This document shows, piece after piece, positions 43,373-52,238 of a DNA stretch of 64,000 nt. The notes under the pieces are model-generated. The model saw only the letters and a list, made by a program, of their open reading frames with translations. It was not told the origin of the DNA and did not search any database. Origin of the DNA: Flavobacterium agri (GTDB taxonomy: Bacteria > Bacteroidota > Bacteroidia > Flavobacteriales > Flavobacteriaceae). The first letter of the stretch is position 1. Each line of letters begins with the position of its first letter. Both the position numbers and the translations under genes were made by a program. The stretch covers positions 494,905-558,904 of the forward strand of contig NZ_JACBJI010000001.1 in the NCBI RefSeq assembly GCF_013401995.1. The letters run 5' to 3'.

Positions 43373-43826
43373 ATGGCTTTTCGCGATCGAGGTTGAGTTC
43401 GCGTTCGATCCATTTACGGGTGCCATACATTGGCCAGAAAACGAGAACGAAATTGAGTAAAGCGAGAATCGGGAAAAAGAAGAACAGTCCCGCGAGCAAT
43501 TTCGTCACGATGTCGCCACTTTGAAAACTTGAGAGTAATGTGATAAACAATGCCGGAAGTACGAAGAACACGACCAATCCGGTGCGGTTTGGGCTAACGG
43601 TTATTTGGAGTTTTCCCGGAGCAAGAAGCCGTGCTGAAATTCGAGGCGGAATTTTCTCGAATTTTTTTGCGGTCTTTATTTTCCTGATGCGAAATCCGTC
43701 GGCTGTTTTTTTAGTTTTATAGACGCGCATCTTAATCAGGAAACCTTGCCTTTGGGCAGCTTTCCTGTCTAGCCATTCGTAAAGTTCTGACTTGGAAAGT
43801 GAAGTTCGGTAGGTATTTTTAAGCAT
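43371..43826 (-). CDS. Small membrane protein at the end of the symporter operon
   Basis: 151 residues. A basic N-terminal region (about 1-75) is followed by two membrane helices (about 82-100 and 110-132) and a short charged tail. I do not recognise the family. The start overlaps the symporter stop by 8 nt, so it is probably translated together with it and may assist the same system. Confidence 0.6.
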   Translation of the reverse strand: MLKNTYRTSLSKSELYEWLDRKAAQRQGFLIKMRVYKTKKTADGFRIRKIKTAKKFEKIPPRISARLLAPGKLQITVSPNRTGLVVFFVLPALFITLLSSFQSGDIVTKLLAGLFFFFPILALLNFVLVFWPMYGTRKWIERELNLDREKP

Positions 43827-45522
43827 CGATCTCCTGTGTTTGCTTTTTGCGGAATATCGTAGCCTCGAACAAGATCGACAGCAGTACCGCCATTACCGCT
43901 CCGATGAAATTAAGCCAAAGATAAGCCACGGTCTGTGAAATATAAACGACGATGACGGCAATCTGCGTGATACAGGCCGCGTAAAAAATGGCTTTCGCGC
44001 GCACATATTTGACGTAGAATCCGACGATGAAAATACCGAGAACCGTTCCGTAGAAAATCGATCCGACGATGTTCACGAGCTGTATCAGGTTTTCGGACAA
44101 AGCACTGAAACATGCGAACAAAATGATGATGAATCCCCAAACGACGGTGAAGAACTTCGTCGCGTTCAGGTAATGCTTTTCCGATCTGATGCCTTTTACG
44201 TTGCGTTTGTAAATATCGATCGCCGTCGTAGAAGCCAATGCACTCAATCCGGAAGCCGTGCTCGACATGGCCGCAGAAAGAATCATCGCGAGCAACAATC
44301 CGACAAGGCCATGAGGAAGGTAATTCAGGATGAAATGCAGGAAAACATAGTCCTTGTCGTTGGCTTCGGCCTTCGAGTCGGCTTTTTTGATAAGCTCGCG
44401 TCCTTGTTCGCGCAAATCGCTTTCACGTCCGGATAAGGCGACGAGTTGGCGACGTAAAATCGGGTTGTCGTAACCTTGGTTGAGATGGTCGATGTAAATC
44501 AGGTTGATTTCCTTTTTCTCGTTGTTGACTTCGGCCAATTTCTTCTCCAAACCGTGATATTCATCCGCGTAAGCCGATTTTTCGATCACGGCCTTGCTGT
44601 TCGGATTGAAGTTCAAAGGCACAGGATTGAACTGGAAAAAAACGAAAACCATCACGCCCGTAAACAAAATGAAGAACTGCATCGGGACTTTGAGGAAACC
44701 GTTCATAATGAGTCCCATCTGGCTTTCGCGTATCGATTTTCCAGAAAGATAACGTCCGACCTGCGATTGGTCCGTGCCGAAATAGGCGAGCGCGAGGAAA
44801 AATCCACCCGCGATGCCGCTCCAAAGCGTGTAACGTTCCTCGGGATCGAAACTCAGGTCCACGATGTGCATCTTGTCGTTCGCGCCCGCAATGTGCATGG
44901 CATTTGTGATCGACATATCGTTCGGCAGATAGTAAATAATCAGGAAAAAAGCGACGAACATACCGAACATGATCACGAACATCTGTTGTTTTTGTGTGAC
45001 GTTTACGGCTTTCGTCCCACCCGAAAACGTGTAAATAATAACCAAAATTCCGATGATGATGTTGAGCAACGTCAAGTTCCATCCGAGCAAAGAGGATACG
45101 ATGATCGCCGGCGCATAAATTGTGAATCCGGTTCCCAGTCCGCGCTGGATAAGGAAAATGATGGCCGCAAGCGAACGGGTTTTCACATCGAAACGCTGTT
45201 CGAGGTATTCGTAGGCCGTAAACACGCGCAATCGCTGGAAAATCGGAATGAACGTAAGGCTGATGACGACCATCGCGAGCGGCAATCCGAAGTAATTCTG
45301 CACGAATCCCATACCGTCGGCATAAGCTTGTCCCGGAGTCGAAAGGAACGTGATCGCGCTGGCCTGTGTCGCCATGACCGAAAGCCCGACGACGTACCAA
45401 GGCGTCTCGTTATTGCCGAGGATATAATCTTCGACGCTTTTGCTGCCGCGCGTCTTCCAAACCCCGTAACACACGATGAACAGCAGCGTAACCGACAGGA
45501 TGATCCAATCTATCTGATGCAT
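43819..45522 (-). CDS. Sodium:solute symporter (SSS family)
   Basis: 567 residues with about 13-14 membrane segments. The N-terminal IDWIILSVTLLFIVCYGVWK and the block WYVVGLSVMATQASAITFLS are typical of the SSS family. The sodium-binding region near TM8 (AMSSTASGLSALASTTAID) is also typical. It has a long cytoplasmic loop (about 315-385) rich in charged residues. It follows a secreted PIG-L deacetylase gene, with a tiny reading frame in between, which suggests uptake of the deacetylation product. The substrate itself is unknown. Confidence 0.92.
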   Translation of the reverse strand: MHQIDWIILSVTLLFIVCYGVWKTRGSKSVEDYILGNNETPWYVVGLSVMATQASAITFLSTPGQAYADGMGFVQNYFGLPLAMVVISLTFIPIFQRLRVFTAYEYLEQRFDVKTRSLAAIIFLIQRGLGTGFTIYAPAIIVSSLLGWNLTLLNIIIGILVIIYTFSGGTKAVNVTQKQQMFVIMFGMFVAFFLIIYYLPNDMSITNAMHIAGANDKMHIVDLSFDPEERYTLWSGIAGGFFLALAYFGTDQSQVGRYLSGKSIRESQMGLIMNGFLKVPMQFFILFTGVMVFVFFQFNPVPLNFNPNSKAVIEKSAYADEYHGLEKKLAEVNNEKKEINLIYIDHLNQGYDNPILRRQLVALSGRESDLREQGRELIKKADSKAEANDKDYVFLHFILNYLPHGLVGLLLAMILSAAMSSTASGLSALASTTAIDIYKRNVKGIRSEKHYLNATKFFTVVWGFIIILFACFSALSENLIQLVNIVGSIFYGTVLGIFIVGFYVKYVRAKAIFYAACITQIAVIVVYISQTVAYLWLNFIGAVMAVLLSILFEATIFRKKQTQEIDA

Positions 45523-45630
45523 TTACGAGAAGATTTGCATTAGGAAATAGAAAATGACGATGTAGGCTACGTTGGCGAGTAACATCCATGTATAGTTTTT
45601 CTTCCAGTTCTTTACGTTCTTCTCTCTCAT
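45523..45630 (-). CDS. 35-residue single-span membrane peptide
   Basis: A 36-codon frame between the deacetylase and symporter genes. It starts MREKNVKNWKKNYTW, has one hydrophobic helix (about residues 16-33) and ends QIFS. Its ATG overlaps the deacetylase stop by 4 nt (ATGA), and its stop abuts the symporter ATG without a gap, so the positions argue for real translation. By analogy with small subunits of SSS carriers (such as YhdT of the pantothenate carrier), it may be a small symporter partner. The function is inference. Confidence 0.7.
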   Translation of the reverse strand: MREKNVKNWKKNYTWMLLANVAYIVIFYFLMQIFS

Positions 45631-48134
45631 AGTTGTTTGGAGTTGCCTATAGAAATCATGTTGGCCATGAGTCGGAACGCTCCCGAAACGCCTTCGGGCA
45701 ATTCACGGAAAAAGCTCAAACCCGTATAAATGTAATGTCCGTTGCCGTATTGTGCCACGAGGATCGCTCCGTTTTTGGCCGATTCGCCTTTGTCGTTCGA
45801 GGAAATCACGGGTGTGAAAGCCTTGTCCCATTCGCCCGGATAGTACAAACCGCGTTCCTGTGTCCATCCGGTAAAATCGGCCGAAGTTATTTTATTCGGC
45901 GAGGTCAGGATCGGATTTTTCGGATCGAGGAAACGCACTTCGGCATCTTCTTCTGTGACGCGGTCGCGCGATAATTTGAGCGGATACGGCGACATCTCTT
46001 TCGAAGTCAAATCGTCGAGCGTATTGTATTGCACGATCATCGTCTTTCCCGATTTTACGAAATCGAGTAGCGCGGCCTGTTTGAACTCAAGTTCCTTGAC
46101 GACGTTGTACGCGCGGATTCCCGTCATCACGACATCGAAATCCTTGAGTCGTTCCAGATTGATTTCGGCCGGCGTCAGGATCACGACATCGTAACCCATC
46201 TGGCGCAGACTGTTCGGCACTTCGTCTCCGGCGCCCATGACGTACGCGATTTTTTCCTTGCCCGTCTTGATGTCGAGGCGGATGAATTTGGCTTCGGCGT
46301 CCTTGATGACCTGTTGTTTCGAAATATGCGGATATGAAATCGCCGTGCGTTCCTTGTCAAGCTTTTGGCCATTGACCGTCACTATGCTTTTTACGTGGAT
46401 TTCACCGGCATTTTCAGAAGGCGTAATCTCGAACGTCGCTACCGTCGACTCGCCTTTCCTTGAAAGCGAGAATGGAGCGGAGGCGGGGCTCGCTTTCCAA
46501 TCTTTAGGAAGTTCGAGCGCGAGATTGCCGTTTACGTCATTTTTACCCGAAGTGACTTTTACACTGATTTTCTTGGGTTTCCCGTCTCCGAAAATCGCGA
46601 CTTTGTCAAGGATGGAAGTCGTTACGGCGGGTACGATGTCGAACGGTTCGTAGACTTCGCCTTTCACATCGTCGTTGTATTTGTAGATGATCGTACGGTC
46701 GAACGGAATCGTCGTATGGCCGAAACCGATGTTGAACGTCACTTTTGCCTGACGCGTGATATCGGGATTGCCGATGAGTTTCGGATCGTCGACCTTGTAC
46801 ATGCCGACGCTGCCTTTTTCGGAAAGCCAGTACGGTTCTGTGTATTTCATGTCGGACGGGAGTTCGAGTTGCAAATCGAAAGTCCTGTTTTCATTGTATT
46901 TAAGATCGGTCACCTGAAGTGTTGTCATCGATGAAGGAAAGGTCGTGATGCCGTTCAATTGCATCGGAACCTGGCTTCTGTTGATCGCTTCGATTTTTAC
47001 TTTGACGGTCGATCCCGGAGTCGCTTCGGCATCCGAGGCAACCGCTTCGAGATACAAGCCGGCACAGGCCGCTATAACCGATTTTATTTCTTCGGATTTG
47101 AGGTTTTTCCAATACTCGTCCTCGAGGGTTTGGATGCGCTCGTAAGCACTTACCAAACCTGGAATGCTGTTGGCCGGATTTCTGAAATCGAATTCCTTCT
47201 CGACTTTCGCGAGGATTTCGCCAATCACTTTTCCGCCTTTTACGCGATTCCACGAGGTGTCGATCCCTTCGAACAAATCGGTTTTGTCGTTCGGTCGATC
47301 GCCTTTGAGGAATTCGAGATATTCGGAATCTTCACCGCGAACGCCTGTATTTCCGAACCCTTGCGATTTGTGGCTGCTTCGGCTCAAGGCCGCGATTTCC
47401 TGGTTCGATTTGCCCAACGACTCATAATAGACGCCGGTTGACAATTGGGCGAGGTTGGTCTTGTCGGCTTTGTCGAATTTCTCGTGGCTGCCGTAAAACC
47501 ACCATGACGTGTTCATGTACAGGCGTTTTGGCTGCCAGGTCTGCGTCAGTTTAAGTTGGTTCGGATAGGATTTCGGGTTGTTGGACAGATCGAAAGCCTC
47601 GACGCTTAGCATGGCCGACGACGTATGATGGCCGTGTGTGCTTCCCGGAGTTCTATGGTCGAAACGGTTCACGATCACATCGGGACGGAATTTGCGGATT
47701 ACGTATACGACATCGGACAGCACTTCGTCCTTGTTCCAGATCTTGAGCGTCTCATCGGGATTTTTGGAATAACCGAAATCGTTGGCACGCGAAAAGAACT
47801 GTTCGCCACCGTCTATTTTCCGTGCTTCTATCAATTCCTGTGTACGGATAACGCCAAGCAGTTCGCGCAGTTCAGGACCGATAAGGTTCTGTCCGCCATC
47901 GCCTCGCGTCAACGAAAGATAACCCGTACGCGCGTGCTTTTCGTTGGCGAACCAGGAAATCAACCGCGTGTTCTCATCATCGGGATGCGCCGCGATATAT
48001 AAAACCGAACCCAAGAAATTGAGTTTTTGGATTTTTGCATAAATCTCGGCGGAATTCGGTTTCTGTGGCTGTGCAAACACCGATTGAAGTCCGAAAAAGC
48101 AAAACAGGAAAACGGAAAATAAACGTCTGGGCAT
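45627..48134 (-). CDS. Secreted PIG-L/LmbE family deacetylase
   Basis: 835 residues from the ATG at 48134 (MPRRLFSVFLFCFFGLQSVFAQ), chosen for its signal peptide. The N-terminal PIG-L domain has the zinc motif AHPDDE (49-54) and HGHH (167-170). A long middle region has beta-rich (NEW3-like) domains, and the C-terminal part (about 620-830) looks like a glutamine amidotransferase-type fold without visible catalytic Cys. PIG-L enzymes remove N-acetyl groups from GlcNAc-type sugars. It is the first gene of an operon with a small peptide and a sodium symporter, suggesting breakdown and uptake of a glycoconjugate. Confidence 0.9.
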   Translation of the reverse strand: MPRRLFSVFLFCFFGLQSVFAQPQKPNSAEIYAKIQKLNFLGSVLYIAAHPDDENTRLISWFANEKHARTGYLSLTRGDGGQNLIGPELRELLGVIRTQELIEARKIDGGEQFFSRANDFGYSKNPDETLKIWNKDEVLSDVVYVIRKFRPDVIVNRFDHRTPGSTHGHHTSSAMLSVEAFDLSNNPKSYPNQLKLTQTWQPKRLYMNTSWWFYGSHEKFDKADKTNLAQLSTGVYYESLGKSNQEIAALSRSSHKSQGFGNTGVRGEDSEYLEFLKGDRPNDKTDLFEGIDTSWNRVKGGKVIGEILAKVEKEFDFRNPANSIPGLVSAYERIQTLEDEYWKNLKSEEIKSVIAACAGLYLEAVASDAEATPGSTVKVKIEAINRSQVPMQLNGITTFPSSMTTLQVTDLKYNENRTFDLQLELPSDMKYTEPYWLSEKGSVGMYKVDDPKLIGNPDITRQAKVTFNIGFGHTTIPFDRTIIYKYNDDVKGEVYEPFDIVPAVTTSILDKVAIFGDGKPKKISVKVTSGKNDVNGNLALELPKDWKASPASAPFSLSRKGESTVATFEITPSENAGEIHVKSIVTVNGQKLDKERTAISYPHISKQQVIKDAEAKFIRLDIKTGKEKIAYVMGAGDEVPNSLRQMGYDVVILTPAEINLERLKDFDVVMTGIRAYNVVKELEFKQAALLDFVKSGKTMIVQYNTLDDLTSKEMSPYPLKLSRDRVTEEDAEVRFLDPKNPILTSPNKITSADFTGWTQERGLYYPGEWDKAFTPVISSNDKGESAKNGAILVAQYGNGHYIYTGLSFFRELPEGVSGAFRLMANMISIGNSKQL

Positions 48135-48190
48135 TGAATGTAGTGTGGTTAAAGCAGTGGATTCCAAAAGTAGTAAATAACGACTAACAA

Positions 48191-48215
48191 AAAAAGACGC
48201 CATAGAGGCGCCTTT
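48191..48215 (-). terminator. Terminator of the 48219-48671 gene
   Basis: On the minus strand AGGCGCC pairs with GGCGTCT around a short loop and is followed by seven T residues. Confidence 0.65.
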
Positions 48216-48218
48216 GTG

Positions 48219-48671
48219 TTAATATCTGCGGTAATCGTGATGTTTGTGGTGTTTTTTGTGATGGCCGCGTCCGTGTCCGTGGTGTTCTTTCACATAGACT
48301 GTGCGTACGGGAGCGTAATGTCTCGGCGCATATCTCACGCGGTGCGTCCTGTAAGAATGGTACGGAGCGTATCCGCGGTAATCGGTAAGGCAAACCGTAC
48401 GTCCGTGATACAGGTCGTAATCGCGGTAAGCTACCGGCAAGTGACGCGCGCGAATCCATGCGCCTCCGCTCATATAGATGAATTGGGCGGCCGGTCTGTC
48501 GTAATATACCTGGATATCGGGTAAATAATAAAATCGTGCGTCGGGAACGGGAGCCGCGATCCAGCCAGGAGCCGGTACATTGATATTGACGCTGACCGAA
48601 ACCTGGGCTTCGGCAGTAGTGGCGATTGTCGTAAGGAATAATCCGAGGGTTAAGAATTTGAGGGTTTTCAT
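48219..48671 (-). CDS. Secreted protein of the YYYP...YFD paralog family (His-rich tail)
   Basis: 150 residues with a signal peptide (MKTLKFLTLGLFLTTIATTAEAQ). The core blocks ARFYYLPDIQVYYD, FIYMSGGAWI and LTDYRGYAPYH are shared with the next two genes upstream. The C-terminal tail (KEHHGHGRGHHKKHHKHHD) is very rich in His and could bind metal. I recognise relatives only as hypothetical proteins. Its 5' region has a CGTAAC/GTTACG hairpin at 48674-48698. Confidence 0.65.
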   Translation of the reverse strand: MKTLKFLTLGLFLTTIATTAEAQVSVSVNINVPAPGWIAAPVPDARFYYLPDIQVYYDRPAAQFIYMSGGAWIRARHLPVAYRDYDLYHGRTVCLTDYRGYAPYHSYRTHRVRYAPRHYAPVRTVYVKEHHGHGRGHHKKHHKHHDYRRY

Positions 48672-48787
48672 AACGTAACGTTTTAGGTTAATGTTACGAT
48701 TGGCCTTTCAACGACCGTGCCAAACGATGGCAGCAATACAGTAATAATCCGATTAGCATTGACAATCAATTATTTATTTTTCATTGT

Positions 48788-49165
48788 TTATTCGACCGAT
48801 GCCGTTGCGTTGCGTTGGCGCTTCAGTGAATTGTACGGATACTTTTTACGATGGGCTTCGAGGAACTGTGTAGGATCTTCATCGTCGTAATCGTTTATGG
48901 CGATGTGGGCTTTGTTGAAAAGTCCGTAGCCGCGATATCCGCTCGGGATTTCCTTTTCCTTTACCCAAATCCCTTTGTCCTTGAAAATGTAAATGCTGTT
49001 CAGGTTGTCGAAATACGCTTCGAGGTTCGGGTAATAGTAATATCGGATTTGACAGTTGGTTTCGGCATCAAACGGCAATCTTTTCACATCGTTTTGCTCT
49101 TGGCCGAATACGTTGGCACTCAATATGAGAAGTAGTGCGATCAGGAGGTTTTGAAATGGTTTCAT
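48788..49165 (-). CDS. Secreted protein of the YYYP...YFD paralog family
   Basis: 125 residues from the ATG at 49165 (MKPFQNLLIALLLILSANVFGQ); a longer frame starting 28 codons upstream would cover the 15-bp direct repeat. The core IRYYYYPNLEAYFD, SIYIFKDKGIW, YRGYGLFNKAHI and INDYDDEDPTQF aligns with both neighbouring paralogs. It has no recognised domain and no His-rich tail. A direct repeat (49215-49249) lies upstream and may control it. Confidence 0.65.
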   Translation of the reverse strand: MKPFQNLLIALLLILSANVFGQEQNDVKRLPFDAETNCQIRYYYYPNLEAYFDNLNSIYIFKDKGIWVKEKEIPSGYRGYGLFNKAHIAINDYDDEDPTQFLEAHRKKYPYNSLKRQRNATASVE

Positions 49166-49214
49166 GGTTTGGTTGTTTAGTGTTGTGTATTTCGTCGGTA
49201 AAAATATAAAAATA

Positions 49215-49249
49215 ATCGATAAAATACACGAAACATCGATAAAATACAC
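49215..49249 (-). promoter_or_regulatory. 15-bp direct repeat upstream of the middle paralog
   Basis: ATCGATAAAATACAC occurs twice with a 5-nt gap (period 20 bp, about two helical turns). Direct repeats with that period often bind two protomers of one regulator, for instance LytTR proteins. The regulator is unknown. Confidence 0.45.
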
Positions 49250-49301
49250 TTTCTAACTATGCAATGAAATATTAATCTTACATAAACTTAGTATAGGCAT
49301 A

Positions 49302-49325
49302 AAAAAAGCAGAACCGTAAAGTCCT
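49302..49325 (-). terminator. Terminator of the 49354-49779 gene
   Basis: On the minus strand AAGCAG/CTGCTT form a stem with a long loop, followed by a run of T residues. Confidence 0.6.
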
Positions 49326-49353
49326 GCTTATCAGATAAATTATGTTTTTGGGT

Positions 49354-49779
49354 TTATTTCATCGCCACCATATCGGTCGGTTTTTCCTTATCGTTTTTAG
49401 GTTGCCTCCTGCTCGAATAATTGGCCGGATATTGCTTCATGTGCTCTTTTACCAATTCATAAGGAGAATCTCCGGCATAATCGGTAAGCGGCACTCTTTT
49501 GTTGTTCGCCACCGAATATCCGCGCAAAGCGTTCGGCAGTTTCGAGCTTTCGATCCAATCCTGTCCGTTGCGGCTGTATAAATAAGTGGAAGTCTGACGG
49601 TCGAAATAGGCCTGTAGGTTCGGATAGTAAAAATAACGTACGTTCAACGCGTTTCCCGAATCCATCATACTTTCGAGTTCAAGCGTCGTTTCTGCATTTG
49701 TGGTATATTGGTTTTGCGCTTTGGAAATGTTTGAGCCGAACAACATCAAAGCCAGTGCGAGGTAAGAGATAGTTTTCAT
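49354..49779 (-). CDS. Secreted protein of the YYYP...YFD paralog family
   Basis: 141 residues with a signal peptide (MKTISYLALALMLFGSNISKAQ). The core LNVRYFYYPNLQAYFD, TYLYSRNGQDWIE, LPNALRGYSVANNKRVPLT and DYAGDSPYELVKEH is shared with the two downstream paralogs. The C-terminal tail is polar and basic. It is the first of the three same-strand paralogs and has its own terminator, so each is probably a single-gene unit. The function is unknown. Confidence 0.65.
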   Translation of the reverse strand: MKTISYLALALMLFGSNISKAQNQYTTNAETTLELESMMDSGNALNVRYFYYPNLQAYFDRQTSTYLYSRNGQDWIESSKLPNALRGYSVANNKRVPLTDYAGDSPYELVKEHMKQYPANYSSRRQPKNDKEKPTDMVAMK

Positions 49780-49941
49780 TGCATTCCTTTTTCTTGATTT
49801 TCTACATTACAAAGTAACGACGCCCATGAATCAAATGTTTTACAGGTTTATGCGCCACATTTTATAGAGTTATCACGCTTTTTAATGTCGTTTATATTTT
49901 AATCTCCAGACTTTACAGATAAAGCATCACTAGTCAATGGC

Positions 49942-49968
49942 AAAAAAAAGAGGCCCGATAAAGCCTCT
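49942..49968 (-). terminator. Terminator of the 49991-50185 gene
   Basis: On the minus strand AGAGGC/GCCTCT form a stem with an 8-nt loop (49949-49968), followed by eight T residues. Confidence 0.75.
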
Positions 49969-49990
49969 TGATTCTTTGGTGTTTTCGATT

Positions 49991-50185
49991 TTACGACGCG
50001 TCTTTGGTTTGTTTGATGAGACCGATTCCCGAAACGAAAAAGATCAATCCCAAAATCCCGTAAATGGCGAGCGCTTTGATGTCGCGAACTTTGCCGCCCG
50101 TGTTCATAAAGACATAAGCCGCATAGATAAGACCGACGATGCCCAAAATGGTCAATATCGCTCCGAAAATTCTTTTCAAGTTCAT
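49991..50185 (-). CDS. Small two-span membrane protein
   Basis: 64 residues from the ATG at 50185. Two membrane helices (about 8-26 and 38-57) and a short charged C-terminus. No family is recognised beyond a general resemblance to small flavobacterial membrane proteins. The start at 50185 is preferred over the upstream codon at 50242, because only this part has membrane-protein character. Confidence 0.55.
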   Translation of the reverse strand: MNLKRIFGAILTILGIVGLIYAAYVFMNTGGKVRDIKALAIYGILGLIFFVSGIGLIKQTKDAS

Positions 50186-50275
50186 GGCTGAGTGTTTTGT
50201 GTATTGCCAGATAAAATTCCGAAATCCAGCCAAAAAACGCATTACAGCATTCTCACGACAGTTTACACGATTGAC

Positions 50276-52114
50276 CTATTCGTAAAGCACGGTGCGCGGT
50301 TTGGCGAGCTCGAAGTCCATAAGGCCGAAATCGTCTGTGCTGAACGCGTTGGTCTTGAAGATGCCGCGGTCGCTGTCGGGCATGGTCGGATAGAACGAAA
50401 ACGAAAGCTGGAACGTACTGAACACCAAATAATCGTTACTGATAAGCACGCCCACGCCAACCTGCGAGTACGCCTTGCTCTTCGTGAAGCCGTTCGGGCC
50501 GTCGCCGAGCATGCCGATGCTGTAACCTAAAAACGGATTGAGTCGGAACCCCATTAAATTCCATGGCGCGTACGATTGGGTCTGTGCCGTCACAAGCCAT
50601 TTTTTCGTACCGTATAAAGTGCGGCTGTCGAATCCTTGGATGCCTTTCGGGCCTTTAAGCGTAAGCATGTCACCCCAAGACGGTTCGCGGTCGTTACCGA
50701 TGACGAGACTTCCTTTTATGAACTGCCTGAATTTCCATTTGCCCGTTTCGTACAAAGGCGTGAAATAATTCGCCTGTAGCGAAGCCGCGCTTTGTTCGGA
50801 ATCGCCGTCGCGTAAATACGTCCCGAATTCGAGATTGGCACTCAAATAACCCCAGTTGTAGTATTTTCCTTGTGTGAAGCGTGCTCCGAGATAGGTTTTT
50901 TCATTTCCTCGCTTGCGCTGCACGCCGCCTGTAATCCCGAACGCTTTTCCGACCGGGACGTCTTCGATGATGCCGTAGTTGAACAAATAATGATCCTGCA
51001 CGAACTGACGCGAAGAAATCCCCAAGCCGGCCAAATAATTGCGTTCGGTCGCATAGAAATTGATCGTGTCGTGAGCCACGTCGGGCGATTCTACGAAATG
51101 CACCTTGTAATAGCGGGCTGTAGTAATCAAGCGCGTGGTTTTCTCGTCTTCGGATTCGCCTTTGAAAATCCGGATCGCATGGCCGGCCCATAAATCGGTA
51201 GCGTTCGACTTGAAATTCTGCCATTCGAATTCGTTGTTGGCGTTGGGTAACGTATCCTGCCTAAAGCGCTGGTCGAAATACATACCCGCGGCCCATCGCG
51301 CATAAGGAGAGAAGAACGGCCTTTCGATGTTCACGCTTTTCACGTAATTCTGCTTGAGGTCGATCTGATACGAAAAAATCGACTTGACATACGTGTTCAG
51401 GATGTTCGGGATCGTGTATTTCACGCTGTACGCATCATCGCCGTCGCGCAGGTCTTTCTGGTAATTCTGTTCCACCTGATGACCGAGTCCCAAAAAATTG
51501 CGTTCGGTAAGTTCGTATTCGGTTTTCGAAGTCGATGCCGAAAAATCGGGGATAAGCGACCAGGAATCAAGCTCGCGTATCTCGATATCGACCGAATCCT
51601 TGTATGGAGTGGCTTTAGGAGTGATCATGACGCGCCTTACATAGCGTTGGGCACGGATCAGACGTTCGGATTCTTTTACAAGCAGCGAATCCAAAGGCTT
51701 GTTGCGTTTGATCAGCAGCAAATTCAGGATCGTGAGCCGCTTGGTTTTGAGATGCAGACGGTTGCCGACTTTTGAAAGCGTTTTTTCGGGTTGTTTCGTG
51801 CTGTCGATTTCTGAAAATCCGAAAGGATCGAGCGTGACGATGTCGATCTTGCGTACGATTTTGCCTTGGTAATCCTTGAATCGCCGGGTTTGGGCACGTT
51901 TCCTGGCTTTGAGTTTTTTTGGTGTGAGCGGTTCGAAGACCAATCCGTGCACGAACGACGTCCATTTGCGCTTTTTGGAATACTTCTCGATCTTGCGGTA
52001 CACGGCAGCCGAATCCTTTTTGGCTTCCTTTTCGGTATTTTGCCCGAATGCCGAAGTGCAACAGCACATCGCAAACAACAAAAGGCAATACGTTTTCAGG
52101 ATTCGCATCTGCAA
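50276..52114 (-). CDS. Omp85/BamA-like outer membrane protein
   Basis: 612 residues with a signal peptide (MQMRILKTYCLLLFAMCCCTSAFGQ); a second Met two codons in is also possible. A basic N-terminal linker is followed by a POTRA-like domain (about 80-170, including RKIDIVTLDPFGFS) and a long beta-barrel region (about 180-612). The POTRA-plus-barrel architecture belongs to the Omp85 superfamily, which inserts proteins into the outer membrane or secretes them. The specific role is unclear, as only one POTRA-like unit is seen. Confidence 0.75.
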   Translation of the reverse strand: MQMRILKTYCLLLFAMCCCTSAFGQNTEKEAKKDSAAVYRKIEKYSKKRKWTSFVHGLVFEPLTPKKLKARKRAQTRRFKDYQGKIVRKIDIVTLDPFGFSEIDSTKQPEKTLSKVGNRLHLKTKRLTILNLLLIKRNKPLDSLLVKESERLIRAQRYVRRVMITPKATPYKDSVDIEIRELDSWSLIPDFSASTSKTEYELTERNFLGLGHQVEQNYQKDLRDGDDAYSVKYTIPNILNTYVKSIFSYQIDLKQNYVKSVNIERPFFSPYARWAAGMYFDQRFRQDTLPNANNEFEWQNFKSNATDLWAGHAIRIFKGESEDEKTTRLITTARYYKVHFVESPDVAHDTINFYATERNYLAGLGISSRQFVQDHYLFNYGIIEDVPVGKAFGITGGVQRKRGNEKTYLGARFTQGKYYNWGYLSANLEFGTYLRDGDSEQSAASLQANYFTPLYETGKWKFRQFIKGSLVIGNDREPSWGDMLTLKGPKGIQGFDSRTLYGTKKWLVTAQTQSYAPWNLMGFRLNPFLGYSIGMLGDGPNGFTKSKAYSQVGVGVLISNDYLVFSTFQLSFSFYPTMPDSDRGIFKTNAFSTDDFGLMDFELAKPRTVLYE

Positions 52115-52238
52115 AAAGGGTTAATCGTACTTTCGGTTAAAAATGACAAATCCGAAGAAACAAATAAAATCACTATTCCCAAACGGAATCTTCGCAATCT
52201 TATTTGCCTTTTCGGAATATTTATCCGACCGGCTTGTC

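Noticed and set aside
44476..45543. 355-residue plus-strand frame opposite the symporter
   Set aside because: Its Arg/His/Asp-rich sequence mirrors membrane codons of the symporter on the other strand.
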